64,000 nucleotides of DNA. Source: an uncultured Actinomycetes bacterium (GTDB lineage Bacteria; Actinomycetota; Coriobacteriia; Coriobacteriales; Atopobiaceae). The DNA is taken from positions 58,632 to 122,631 of the forward strand of contig OMXZ01000003.1 in NCBI GenBank assembly GCA_900315165.1. The letters run 5' to 3'. Below the pieces are notes generated by a model. That model was not told the DNA's origin. It made no database searches and was given only the letters and a program-made list of their open reading frames with translations. The stretch's first letter is position 1; each line of letters begins with the position of its first letter. This document shows positions 16,531 through 24,078 of this stretch, in pieces. A program made the translations under genes and the position numbers.

Positions 16531-17324
16531 CAGACGAACAGGTCGGCAACCGAATAGAGCGCGGCATGCCCTGCCAGCATCACGCGATCGCCGCGCATCT
16601 GACAGCGAAGCTCGCCGCCGCGATGCGACGCCTGATAGGCAAACAGATCGTCTTTTCCCAGTTCGCGGGCCCAATAAGGCACGATATGGCAGTGACCCGA
16701 GCCGCAGACTGGGTCCTCGGCTACCGCCAGCTTGGGAGCAAAGCTGCGGCTCACGCAATCGTAGGGCTCGTCTCCCCCGCCTTGCGCCGTGATGTGGAGC
16801 AGGAGCCCATCGAGCTCGCGCACCTTGTCCTGATCGGGCACGGCGTCGCGCACGGCAGCCGCCGAAGGCAGCACACAAAGCAGGTCGCGCCCCATGTAGG
16901 CAGCAAGCGGCCGCACCCCGACCGCCTCCTCCATCGCGTCCGTCACGGGAACAGGCGTCAGCTCGTATGCCGGGAAATCCATGGCCAGGAGGTCATCTCG
17001 ACGTTCAACAACCAGATGGCCGCCCAAGGTATCGAACTCAACCCGCTCCGCATCGGGCTCGTAGAAGCGCAGGAGCACGTAGGCCGTGGCGAGCGTCGCA
17101 TGTCCGCAGAGGTCGATCTCGCCGCCCGGCGTGAACCAACGCAGATGGTAGCAGCCCGCCGGGGCATCGGACTCATGTACCACAAAGGCCGTCTCGGAGA
17201 AGTTGTTCTCGGCCGCGATGCTCATCATCAGGGATTCCGCAGGCCACGCGTCCAACACGCAGACCGCCGCCTGGTTGCCCGCAAAGACCTTGTCGGTGAA
17301 CGCATCCACCACGTACTGTCTCAT
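16530..17324 (-). CDS. PhzF-family isomerase/epimerase
   Basis: 264 residues with the PhzF/DapF-fold hallmarks: VDAFTDKVFAGNQAAVCVLD at the N-terminus, NNFSETAFV (with the catalytic glutamate), FTPGGEIDLCGHATLATAYVL, and in the second half EDPVCGSGHCHIVPYW. Family members catalyse proton-shuttle isomerisations; outside phenazine clusters the substrate is unknown, and no phenazine genes are nearby. The start ATG at 17324 is preceded by GGAGGCCGACC. Confidence 0.9.
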   Translation of the reverse strand: MRQYVVDAFTDKVFAGNQAAVCVLDAWPAESLMMSIAAENNFSETAFVVHESDAPAGCYHLRWFTPGGEIDLCGHATLATAYVLLRFYEPDAERVEFDTLGGHLVVERRDDLLAMDFPAYELTPVPVTDAMEEAVGVRPLAAYMGRDLLCVLPSAAAVRDAVPDQDKVRELDGLLLHITAQGGGDEPYDCVSRSFAPKLAVAEDPVCGSGHCHIVPYWARELGKDDLFAYQASHRGGELRCQMRGDRVMLAGHAALYSVADLFV

Positions 17325-17401
17325 GGTCGGCCTCCGTCCGGCTCGGTGTCTTCCGCTCAGTGTAGTGCCCGAAATGGGCGACCGCGCCGCCAACCGACCT
17401 T

Positions 17402-17527
17402 AATTTTGCTGCAAACGAACCCACGCGCAGCAAAATCGCCCTCGGATCCCGGCGCCGCCGGGGTTGGGGCTGGATATTGCGACAAACGGGTCTCTCTGCA
17501 GCAAAATTGCTTTCAGATTCTGGCGCC
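17402..17527. repeat. two imperfect tandem copies of a roughly 55-base intergenic sequence
   Basis: Copy one (17402-17456) has TTTTGCTGCAAACG, then CGCAGCAAAATCGCC, then GGATCCCGGCGCC. Copy two (about 17472-17527) has TATTGCGACAAACG, then TGCAGCAAAATTGC, then AGATTCTGGCGCC. Each copy has TTTTGCTGC/GCAGCAAAA-type arms. The 17325-17512 gap otherwise holds nothing I can name. Confidence 0.55.
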
Positions 17528-17731
17528 CCGTAGGCCAACACGCCGCGGCCAGGCCATCCCGCCGGAGGCTTTGCGGCTGGCAACAGCCGACCAGTCGACG
17601 GCACCTGCCTCCACCTTGTCCATGTCGAGCACGTCGGCCATCACATTGCTCGCGAGCGACGCGTGCCCCTCCTGCAGCGCCATCATGAGCAGGGCGCACA
17701 CACCGCTCTCCAGACTGGTATTGGGCCTCAT
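17513..17731 (-). CDS. small hypothetical protein, coupled to the upstream small gene
   Basis: 72 residues starting MRPNTSLESGVCALLMMALQ. The N-terminal part is helical, but no family is recognised; it faintly recalls an Rrf2-type N-terminal helix. The last third (ASRKASGGMAWPRRVGLRG) runs into the intergenic repeat, so the native end may be lost. The ATG at 17731 overlaps the upstream gene's TGA (ATGA), which supports real translation. Could be a remnant of a regulatory protein. Confidence 0.4.
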   Translation of the reverse strand: MRPNTSLESGVCALLMMALQEGHASLASNVMADVLDMDKVEAGAVDWSAVASRKASGGMAWPRRVGLRGARI

Positions 17732-17847
17732 CGGCACATCCCTTCCACCAGCTCCCCGGCCACCTCGTCGACGGTCACGGGCCGTACGTTCTTAGAGAAG
17801 ATACCAGCAGACTTGAGCAGCGGCACCATCTTCGTCAGCTTGTCCAT
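17728..17847 (-). CDS. 39-residue hypothetical protein, translationally coupled
   Basis: Begins MDKLTKMVPLLKSAGIFSK and ends VAGELVEGMCR. Its stop overlaps the next start by ATGA. No homolog recognised. Together the two small genes may be a paired system or a split remnant of one gene. Confidence 0.4.
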   Translation of the reverse strand: MDKLTKMVPLLKSAGIFSKNVRPVTVDEVAGELVEGMCR

Positions 17848-17897
17848 GCGGGCGGCCCGGCTTTAGCGGCGGCTCAAATCAAGAGCGGGCTGGACGG

Positions 17898-18530
17898 CTA
17901 GCGAATCTGTACCTCAACCTTGATGCCCGGGTTCACAGCCGCGGCGAAATCGTCAGCGTCGCCCATGCGTCCCACGATGCTGCCGTAGTGCGTGGGGATG
18001 GCCAGCTTGGGAGCGATTGCGTTGACAAGGCCGGCGGCCTCGCGGGCGTCCATCGTGTAGGTACCGCCGATGGGCACGAGGGCGACGTCGCAGGTCACAG
18101 CCTTGGCCTCGGGCGTGGCGTCCGTGTCACCCGCGACATAGACGCGCTGGCCGTCGACCTTAAGCACGTAGCCCACCCAGCCCGCGCTCTTGGGGTGGAA
18201 GGCTTTGCCGATGTTGTAGGAGGCGACGGTGTCGAAGTCGACGCCCGCAACCTGATGATGCTCGCCCGGCACGACGGTATGGATCTCCGCCATGTCACCC
18301 AACGCCTCGCGCGCCTGGGACTCGAGCCTGGTCGGCACGACAAACACGGTATCCGCGCGACGTACCCGCTCGATGTCCTCGGGCGAGAAATGGTCGTAGT
18401 GGTCGTGGGTGATGAGCACGAGGTCGGCGTCGTGCGGTTCGGCATCCATGCGGAAGGGGTCGAAGTAGACGACGCCCTCCGTGCACGCGATGCGAATGCT
18501 GCTCTGTGTAAAGACCCTGATATCCGCCAT
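17898..18530 (-). CDS. metallo-beta-lactamase-fold hydrolase (UlaG/UPF0173-like)
   Basis: 210 residues. The metal site HDHYDHFSPEDI matches the HxHxDH motif; further ligands are in YVAGDTDATPEA (D) and IPTHYGSIVG (H). Size and pattern fit the small cytosolic UPF0173/UlaG-like metal-dependent hydrolases. The substrate is unknown; ascorbate-6-phosphate lactonase activity is not supported by context. ATG 18530 follows a GGAGGCGG ribosome site. Confidence 0.85.
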   Translation of the reverse strand: MADIRVFTQSSIRIACTEGVVYFDPFRMDAEPHDADLVLITHDHYDHFSPEDIERVRRADTVFVVPTRLESQAREALGDMAEIHTVVPGEHHQVAGVDFDTVASYNIGKAFHPKSAGWVGYVLKVDGQRVYVAGDTDATPEAKAVTCDVALVPIGGTYTMDAREAAGLVNAIAPKLAIPTHYGSIVGRMGDADDFAAAVNPGIKVEVQIR

Positions 18531-18605
18531 GTTGCCGCCTCCCAGTCGAACCCATCCCCTACAGGCAGAAGTATAAATCTGGGAGGCATCAACTCCGAGC
18601 TAGTA

Positions 18606-18700
18606 CCATCGCGATAAAAGTAGTAAAAACCAGTAAATCTGTTGTAAAGTAGTAAAAAGTAGTAAAGCGAAATAAAACCAGTAAAACTACCAGTTCAGAA
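18606..18700 (+). repeat. AT-rich direct repeats (AGTAAA-type) before the truncated ATPase
   Basis: A stretch in otherwise GC-rich DNA with AGTAGTAAAAA, CAGTAAA, GTAGTAAAAAG, TAGTAAAG and CAGTAAAAC in the same orientation, several of them 8-20 bases apart. It occupies the same position relative to the ATPase reading frame as the TATAAA repeats at 29639-29712. Iteron-like operator or cis site; function is inference. Confidence 0.6.
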
Positions 18701-18720
18701 GCAGGATAGAGGAGACCATA

Positions 18721-19492
18721 ATGCCAAGGGCGCAAGGCGAGAATCAATCTCTCGCTCTTTGGCTTTGGGCTCGAGGTTGACGGCACCGCTCCGATCGCTG
18801 ATGTTGAATCGGCACTCGAAAAAATGATGGCGAGTATGGCGCGGCATGGCAAGAAACTTCTCATCTGCGTTGACGAGGTCGTCGCCTCGGACTATCTGCG
18901 TGCCTTCTGTAGTGCTTTCCAGATCTTCGTGCGTGCAAACCTTCCCGTCTTCCTCCTCATAACGGGCCTGTATGAAAACATCGAAGCCCTGCGCAACACG
19001 CCCAACCTGACATTCCTCTACCGTACCACGCGGGTCTCAATGGATCCGCTCAGCCAGTTCTCCATCGCAGACAGCTATCAGAGCATGTTCGACCTTCCAC
19101 GCGAACCGGCTTTGAGGATGGCAGCCTGGACCAAGGGGTATTCCTTCGCCTTTCAGGTGCTTGGCTACTATACCTGGGAGCACGATGGCGATCCCGACCG
19201 CGCATATGCCGATGCCTACCAGTACCTTGCGGAGTATTCATACATCAAGATTTGGTCGGATCTCTCGCAACGAGACCGCGAGTTCGCAGAAGCCGTCGCA
19301 CGCTCCGAGCACAACCAGAACAAGGAGATCCGCGAACTTCTCGGCTGGACGTCCAACCAATACAACCCCTATCGCATGAGGCTCATTCGCAAAGGTCTGC
19401 TCGACGGACAGACCTACGGACACGTCTATTTCGTACTGCCGGAGTTCGGACGCTTCGCGCTGGAGTATTCCGCCTTGCTAGGAATGGAGTAG
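18721..19492 (+). pseudogene. ATPase homologous to the gene at 29733, internally deleted
   Basis: From about 18739 the frame reads ARINLSLFGFGLEVDG, then Walker B-like KKLLICVDEV, TGLYENIEAL, and the C-terminal winged helix ending RLIRKGLLDGQ, closely matching residues from about 100 to the end of the intact protein at 29733. The first about 100 residues, including the Walker A loop, are gone. An ATG at 18721 behind GAGGAGACC opens with MPRAQ, like the intact MAQ start, but is out of frame with the rest. So the promoter-proximal end and C-terminus remain and the middle is deleted. An ATG at 18824 could still produce a C-terminal product. Confidence 0.78.
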
Positions 19493-19696
19493 GCTCAGCC
19501 CTGCCTCGCACTTGCCGGTATCCATAAGCCTCAGATGGTTGAGCGTTCGTCAATACCAAGAGGATACTTCTACGTCCTGCTTCAAACGACCACCTCTCGA
19601 CGAGCAGAGAGGCCACGGCGAGAATATCGGCGTCACACCACGATGAAGCTCGGGTATTCTACGAATAAGCAATCAGCCGCTTATAGGGGGAACGCC

Positions 19697-20686
19697 ATGA
19701 AGCTCGGAATCGTCGGGACCGGCATGATCGTAGAGATGGTGGCGCCGCACCTGGCCGGCTGGGGCATTGAGGTCGCGGCCATCGCCGGCACGCCCCGCTC
19801 CAAGGACAAGACCGCCGAGCTCGCTGCCACCTACGGCATGGAAGGCTGCGCCGTCTACGACGACTTCAACGCGATGATGACCGACCCGCGCGTCGACACC
19901 GTCTATGTGGCTGTGCCCAACTTCCTGCACGCCGCCGTGAGCCGCGCCGCCTTCGCCGCGGGCAAGAACGTGATCTGCGAGAAGCCCCTCGCGAGCGACG
20001 CGGACGAGGCGGCCGCCCTCGTGGATGAGGCCAGGGCCGCGGGCGTCTTCTTCTGGGAGGCGGTCGTTACCACCCGCCAGCCCAACTTCCTGCTGGTCCG
20101 TGATGAGCTCCTCCCCCGCATCGGCGACGTCAAGATCGCGACCGTCAACTACAGCCAGTACTCGAGCCGCTACGACGCCTTCCGCGCGGGCGAGGTCCTG
20201 CCAGCCTTCGACCCGGCCAAGTCGGGCGGCGCCATCATGGACATCGGCCTCTACGCGCTGACCTTCGCCCTGGGCCTCTTCGGGGAACCGCAGAGTTTTT
20301 CTTACCATGCCAATATCGAGCGCGGCATCGACACCTCGGGCGTTGTCACGCTGGACTACGACGGCTTCGAGGCGGTCGCCATCTGCTCCAAGGATACCGC
20401 CTTCACCCAGACCGTGATCCAGGGCACCGAGGGCTGCATCATCATGCCCAGCGCGCCCAACCTGTGCGGGCCCGTGACCCTGCGCATGAACGACGGCGCC
20501 GAGGAGACCTTCGACCGCAGCTATCCCGTGATGTGGGAGGGCGAGTTCCGCCACTTCCTCGAGCAGATTGACAAGGGCGACCTGGCAGGCTGCTACGCCG
20601 AGCTGGACCAGTCCCTGCTCGTGAGCCGTGTGCAGACCGAGGCCCGCATCGGCGCCGGCATCCATTTCCCCACCGACGAAGCCTAG
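19697..20686 (+). CDS. Gfo/Idh/MocA-family NAD(P)-dependent oxidoreductase
   Basis: 329 residues. The Rossmann motif GIVGTGMIVEMVAPHLAG opens the protein, followed by VYVAVPNFLHAA and the family-defining VICEKPLASDADEAA (EKP). The C-terminal alpha/beta domain contains GGAIMDIGLYALTFALGLFG. Such enzymes oxidise sugars, inositols or related polyols, or reduce them; the substrate is not evident, and it stands alone. ATG 19697 has the GGGGG site 19686-19690. Confidence 0.92.
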   Translation: MKLGIVGTGMIVEMVAPHLAGWGIEVAAIAGTPRSKDKTAELAATYGMEGCAVYDDFNAMMTDPRVDTVYVAVPNFLHAAVSRAAFAAGKNVICEKPLASDADEAAALVDEARAAGVFFWEAVVTTRQPNFLLVRDELLPRIGDVKIATVNYSQYSSRYDAFRAGEVLPAFDPAKSGGAIMDIGLYALTFALGLFGEPQSFSYHANIERGIDTSGVVTLDYDGFEAVAICSKDTAFTQTVIQGTEGCIIMPSAPNLCGPVTLRMNDGAEETFDRSYPVMWEGEFRHFLEQIDKGDLAGCYAELDQSLLVSRVQTEARIGAGIHFPTDEA

Positions 20687-20725
20687 GGTAGCGAGCGCAA
20701 CCGATAGCTTTAGGAAGCTGACGCG

Positions 20726-21190
20726 CTAGGACTCGGCAAGGATGAGATCCCGATACTCGGCGCAGGTCATGGTCCGTACCATCGAATACCCGAAGGCGAC
20801 CGCATCTCGCGTGAGGATAATCGAGACGTCATTGAGTTCCGCCGCTGCTCTCACCTGCCCGTCTTCGAAATCAGGCTCATTCGATTTCATGGCGACCAGG
20901 CACTCCTCCTCACCCACCGGCGCCACGACAAGAAGGTCGAGGAAAAGACTCACGGCCTTGCGCGCCTTTTTCTCCCCGAATCGTTTGGAGAGCACGCAAT
21001 ACACGTCCTTGAGCGAACCCGAGGTGACAAGTCCCAGATCGCCCCCGCCGTTGCACTGCCTCAAGGCAAAGCAGGCTTCCTGCGACTCGGGACGTCGCTC
21101 GTCGATGGCGTCCAACAGGATATTCGTATCAAAGAGGACGCGTCGGGCATTGAAATCGCGTTTTCTGCGCTGCGTGGCTTGCTCATGCAT
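20726..21190 (-). CDS. PIN-domain ribonuclease toxin
   Basis: 154 residues. It has the PIN fold acidic residues: VLFDTNILLDAID (first Asp), a central EACFALR-type acidic helix, and SIILTRDAVAF (last Asp). PIN toxins are RNases that cleave tRNA or mRNA. The ATG at 21190 lies inside the end of the upstream antitoxin gene (8-base overlap), the usual coupled toxin-antitoxin order. A longer in-frame extension reads through the antitoxin and is rejected. Confidence 0.85.
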   Translation of the reverse strand: MHEQATQRRKRDFNARRVLFDTNILLDAIDERRPESQEACFALRQCNGGGDLGLVTSGSLKDVYCVLSKRFGEKKARKAVSLFLDLLVVAPVGEEECLVAMKSNEPDFEDGQVRAAAELNDVSIILTRDAVAFGYSMVRTMTCAEYRDLILAES

Positions 21191-21491
21191 ACTTGTCCTC
21201 CAACGCCGCGGTGACGATGTCTCGAATGCCCCGGTCGTCCAAGTCGGCAAGCCAGTCCTCAGTCTCCTCGCTGCTGTTCAAGAAATCCCTGAACTCCATG
21301 AAGGCTCTCCAAGAGGCATCATCGGTAGATTCACTTTTTTCGACGGGCTGCGGGAGCTCGCCGGTCTGTGCGATTCTGTCCCACACGCGTTTGATGACAT
21401 CACCCACGGTAAGCCCGGCAGCCCGGATATATGCCTCCGCTTTCTCCTTCGTCGACTCTTCCACGCGTCCTGAAATAATTGCTGTCGACAC
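21183..21491 (-). CDS. RelB/DinJ-like antitoxin
   Basis: 102 residues: MSTAIISGRVEESTKEKAEAYIRA then GLTVGDVIKRVWDRIAQTGELP, the ribbon-helix-helix layout of the RelB/DinJ family. The acidic, flexible C-terminal half would neutralise the PIN toxin. It is first in the pair, directly downstream of a palindromic operator (21518-21533). RelB with a PIN rather than RelE partner is an uncommon but known combination. Confidence 0.78.
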   Translation of the reverse strand: MSTAIISGRVEESTKEKAEAYIRAAGLTVGDVIKRVWDRIAQTGELPQPVEKSESTDDASWRAFMEFRDFLNSSEETEDWLADLDDRGIRDIVTAALEDKYA

Positions 21492-21517
21492 CGCGCACCT
21501 CCCAGAGGTAGACGAAC

Positions 21518-21533
21518 TGTTTACGCGTATACA
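21518..21533. promoter_or_regulatory. 16-bp palindromic operator of the toxin-antitoxin pair
   Basis: TGTTTACGCGTATACA: inverted arms TGTWTA and TAWACA around CGCG, one mismatch. It lies 27 bases upstream of the antitoxin start, overlapping the likely core promoter. A binding site for the ribbon-helix-helix antitoxin is the simplest reading. Confidence 0.6.
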
Positions 21534-21772
21534 GTATGTATCATTTGAAACAGCAGTGTGAGCGGTATTTCTTCAGTGCTTCGGTGTGACGCCCCAGCGG
21601 TCTGGTTACGATCCAAAGAAGGACGCATCGGCGGGGCTCCAGCAGGAACTGGGCCTCGGCGTAATGGCGCAGCGGCTCGAAATGGCCGATGTAAAAACGG
21701 GCGCCACTATGCCCAGTGCAAGGTGTCTCATGCGAGAAAAACCGGTCGAAGCAGTGAAGAAGCCGCCGCAGA

Positions 21773-22075
21773 TTACACCGCGCGCTTCATCTCTTCGTAC
21801 TCGTAACTCCTCTTATACGCGGCATCCGGACTGATGTCCACATTGCCGTCCATCCAGGTAATCACGCCATGATCGATTTGAAAATTACGTGCGGCGGACT
21901 CCTCCTGAAGAGGAACAAAGGCGGGGTAATTCGCAAAATCAGTGAGATCGAGCAAGCGGCTCTCCCCACTCGAAAACGTAATAACCAGCTGAAGATTGCC
22001 GACATAGCGGGCCTCTGCGATCCGGTTGTCCCTCCGAGGCTCATCGGCATAGGCTATACCATTCATGACGAACAT
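21773..22075 (-). CDS. DUF2442 domain protein
   Basis: 100 residues including RYVGNLQLVITFSSGESRLLDLTD and HGVITWMDGNVDISPDAAY, typical of DUF2442. Function unknown; such genes commonly pair with DUF4160 genes, as here, and have been proposed as toxin-antitoxin-like modules. ATG 22075 lies nine bases after the DUF4160 stop with an AGGGG site. Confidence 0.85.
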   Translation of the reverse strand: MFVMNGIAYADEPRRDNRIAEARYVGNLQLVITFSSGESRLLDLTDFANYPAFVPLQEESAARNFQIDHGVITWMDGNVDISPDAAYKRSYEYEEMKRAV

Positions 22076-22083
22076 AATGGCCC

Positions 22084-22350
22084 CTATCTAGCCGGATCAA
22101 TCTTCTCCGGCTGTTTTCCGGCAACGGCGTCATTCCATGCTTTATAAAGCTCTTCTTCGTGAATAGCTATCCAACCGGACACAATACGCAGCTGTTTTAA
22201 TGGCAGGTACCCAGCCAAAAGAGTGCCATCGAGGCCGACCGACGCTTCGTACTCGCCATAGTAGACATGTACGTGCGGCTTATGATGCTGCTCGTCATCG
22301 AAAAAGATGATTTTGACTACTATTCCGAAAAACCTACTGAGCTCAGGCAT
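22084..22350 (-). CDS. DUF4160 domain protein
   Basis: 88 residues: MPELSRFFGIVVKIIFFDD, then EQHHKPHVHVYYGEYEASV, the DUF4160 signature, and LPLKQLRIVSGWIAIHEEEL. Role unknown. Strong AGAAGGAGGT ribosome site before ATG 22350. It forms a two-gene unit with the DUF2442 gene, next to the PIN toxin-antitoxin pair. Confidence 0.88.
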   Translation of the reverse strand: MPELSRFFGIVVKIIFFDDEQHHKPHVHVYYGEYEASVGLDGTLLAGYLPLKQLRIVSGWIAIHEEELYKAWNDAVAGKQPEKIDPAR

Positions 22351-22426
22351 GGCACCTCCTTCTTCCCTTCTCCTATTATAGGGCCCATTTTCAACAGAGC
22401 AGAAATGCGGATAGCTTTGTCAACGC

Positions 22427-23026
22427 CTAGCTGCAGATACGGAAACGACGGTCGGTGAGGGTGCGCGCGATGATGAGGCCCAGCGGCAGGGCCAGCACGA
22501 TGAAGACGGCGACCGCTGGCGCGAGGCCCGCCAGGTCCACCAGCTCAAGGCGCAGGGTGTTGGCCACGGCGCCCACGCAGCCCGCGGTGGCCGCCATCTT
22601 GGGCGAGCTGTTGTACATCTGCGAGAAGCCGAAGACTCCCACGAAGCTTGCCGCAAGGCGCAGCAGGCAACGAACCAGCGGGTCCATCTCGACTTTGACC
22701 AGGTCGCCGGGCCGGAAGCCCAAGAACTGGGCCACGATCCAACCCGTGAAGGTGGCCACCGTGATGATCGTGAGCGCGTAGGCCAGGCGCTCCAGGCCCG
22801 AGCGCATGTGGGACTTGGCCAGGTCGATGCCGCCTGTGATGAGCGGGAAGCCGGGGATCCGCTCGATCTCGTCGAGGCAGTCGTGCACCTCTTGCAGGGT
22901 CATGTTCTTGCCGTACGTCTCGAACTCACGCACAAAGACTTCGAGCATACGGAGCTTCTCGGTATTGATGCCTGTGGTGGGCAGGGCGAGGGAGGCCGTT
23001 TGCGACTGGCCGTCGACCTGCGACGA
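22427..23026 (-). pseudogene. 5'-truncated threonine/serine exporter (ThrE-like)
   Basis: The frame retains LPTTGINTEKLRMLEVFV, then CLDEIERIPGFP, and helices around ALTIITVATFTGWIVAQFLG, LRLAASFVGVFGFSQM and AVAVFIVLALPLGLIIAR. This matches the later part of ThrE-type exporters, which move threonine or serine out of the cell. Its N-terminal domain start is missing; at about 23026 the sequence switches, in a different frame, to the end of the AraC gene. It has no start or ribosome site. The C-terminus (RRFRICS) also seems short. Confidence 0.65.
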
Positions 23027-23901
23027 TAGGCCGTGGGGGTCATGCCGGTGCGCTGGCGGAAGCGCAGGTCGAAGTATGAAGTGCTGGCAAAACCCGAGCG
23101 CGCCGCGACCTCGCCCACGGGCAGGTCGGTGGCCGCGAGCAGGCGTTGGCTCTGCTCGATGCGATAGTCGAGCAGATACTCCGCAGGCGTGGTCCCCATG
23201 GACTTGCGGAAGGCCCGCGCAATGGTGCTCTCGGAGTAGCCGCATGCGGCAGCGAGGTCGCGCAGGCGCAGGTCGTCCTGATAGTGCTGCTCCAGATAGC
23301 GGACGACCTCGAAGGCGGCACCCCAAGACCGGCTGCCCTCGCCAGCCTCTTTGGCGCCCGCGCTGAAGACGTGCAGGTAGAGCTCGTGCCACACCCGCAT
23401 GAGGCCGATCAGCACCTGCAGGTGGTCGGGGCGCGAGGCCTCCATCGCCCGCACGGCCGAGGCAAGTGCGCCCAGCGCCCCCTCGTGCCAGTCCTCGCTT
23501 CCGTCGAGCGCCGTATAGGGGAAGCTCTTGTTCGCCACGTAAGGCAGCACATAGTCGCGGTCCACCAGGCTCTCGCCTGTATGGAGCAGGAGATTGACGC
23601 TAAAGTCCAGGCAGTAATAGGTACTGTCCTGCCCCTCGAGGTTGTGGGCAGCGTGCAGCTCGCGCGAGTTAACGAAAATCCCCTGCCCCGGCCCGATCCT
23701 GACGCGGGCACCGCGCACCCGGAACTCCACCAGCCCTTCCCGCACAAGGCAGAGCTGCAGCTCGTCATGCCAGTGCCAGTTGATAAAGCCGAGCACGTTG
23801 CGGCTGATGGTGGTGGTGTAGGCGGCGAGGGGAAAGTCCGCCGTGCCGTGCTGGGTGGTCTCGCGCTCACGCGCGTCGATGGGGATGTCATAGACCTGCA
23901 T
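22900..23901 (-). CDS. AraC-family transcriptional regulator with a fused out-of-frame tail
   Basis: N-terminal cupin sensor (FINWHWHDELQLCLVREG) followed by a complete two-helix-turn-helix AraC domain: LRDLAAACGYSESTIARAFRKS, then VGEVAARSGFASTSYFD and RQRTGMTPTAYRR. The normal protein should stop soon after TPTAYRRR (about 23030). Instead the frame runs on through the ThrE remnant in a wrong frame (STASRKRPPSPCPP...), adding about 40 meaningless residues up to 22900. The DNA-binding domain is intact, so it may still work. It is divergent from the amidase at 24079, which is a plausible target. Confidence 0.82.
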   Translation of the reverse strand: MQVYDIPIDARERETTQHGTADFPLAAYTTTISRNVLGFINWHWHDELQLCLVREGLVEFRVRGARVRIGPGQGIFVNSRELHAAHNLEGQDSTYYCLDFSVNLLLHTGESLVDRDYVLPYVANKSFPYTALDGSEDWHEGALGALASAVRAMEASRPDHLQVLIGLMRVWHELYLHVFSAGAKEAGEGSRSWGAAFEVVRYLEQHYQDDLRLRDLAAACGYSESTIARAFRKSMGTTPAEYLLDYRIEQSQRLLAATDLPVGEVAARSGFASTSYFDLRFRQRTGMTPTAYRRRSTASRKRPPSPCPPQASIPRSSVCSKSLCVSSRRTART

Positions 23902-24078
23902 GCCAATCTGCCTTTGTTACGTGCGCAATACGCGAGGATGACCAGATATTGTTATTCTCAGCCATTATCGTGCTATGAATCCGCTATGTATGGCGTCATT
24001 CTATTACTCATCACGACAAGCATAGACGCCACCGGGAATCGGCGGGACTCCGCCGGCGGGTGGCCGGAAGGGAGCAAG

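Noticed and set aside
17400..17530. tRNA or small RNA
   Set aside because: No cloverleaf, anticodon arm or CCA end; imperfect repeat only.
21586..21834. Plus-strand 82-codon frame near DUF2442
   Set aside because: No ribosome site, no family, and overlaps the end of the DUF2442 gene in antisense.
22900..23026. AraC C-terminal extension as a true extra domain
   Set aside because: The residues are serine/arginine/proline-rich, and the other frame over the same bases encodes a good ThrE segment.
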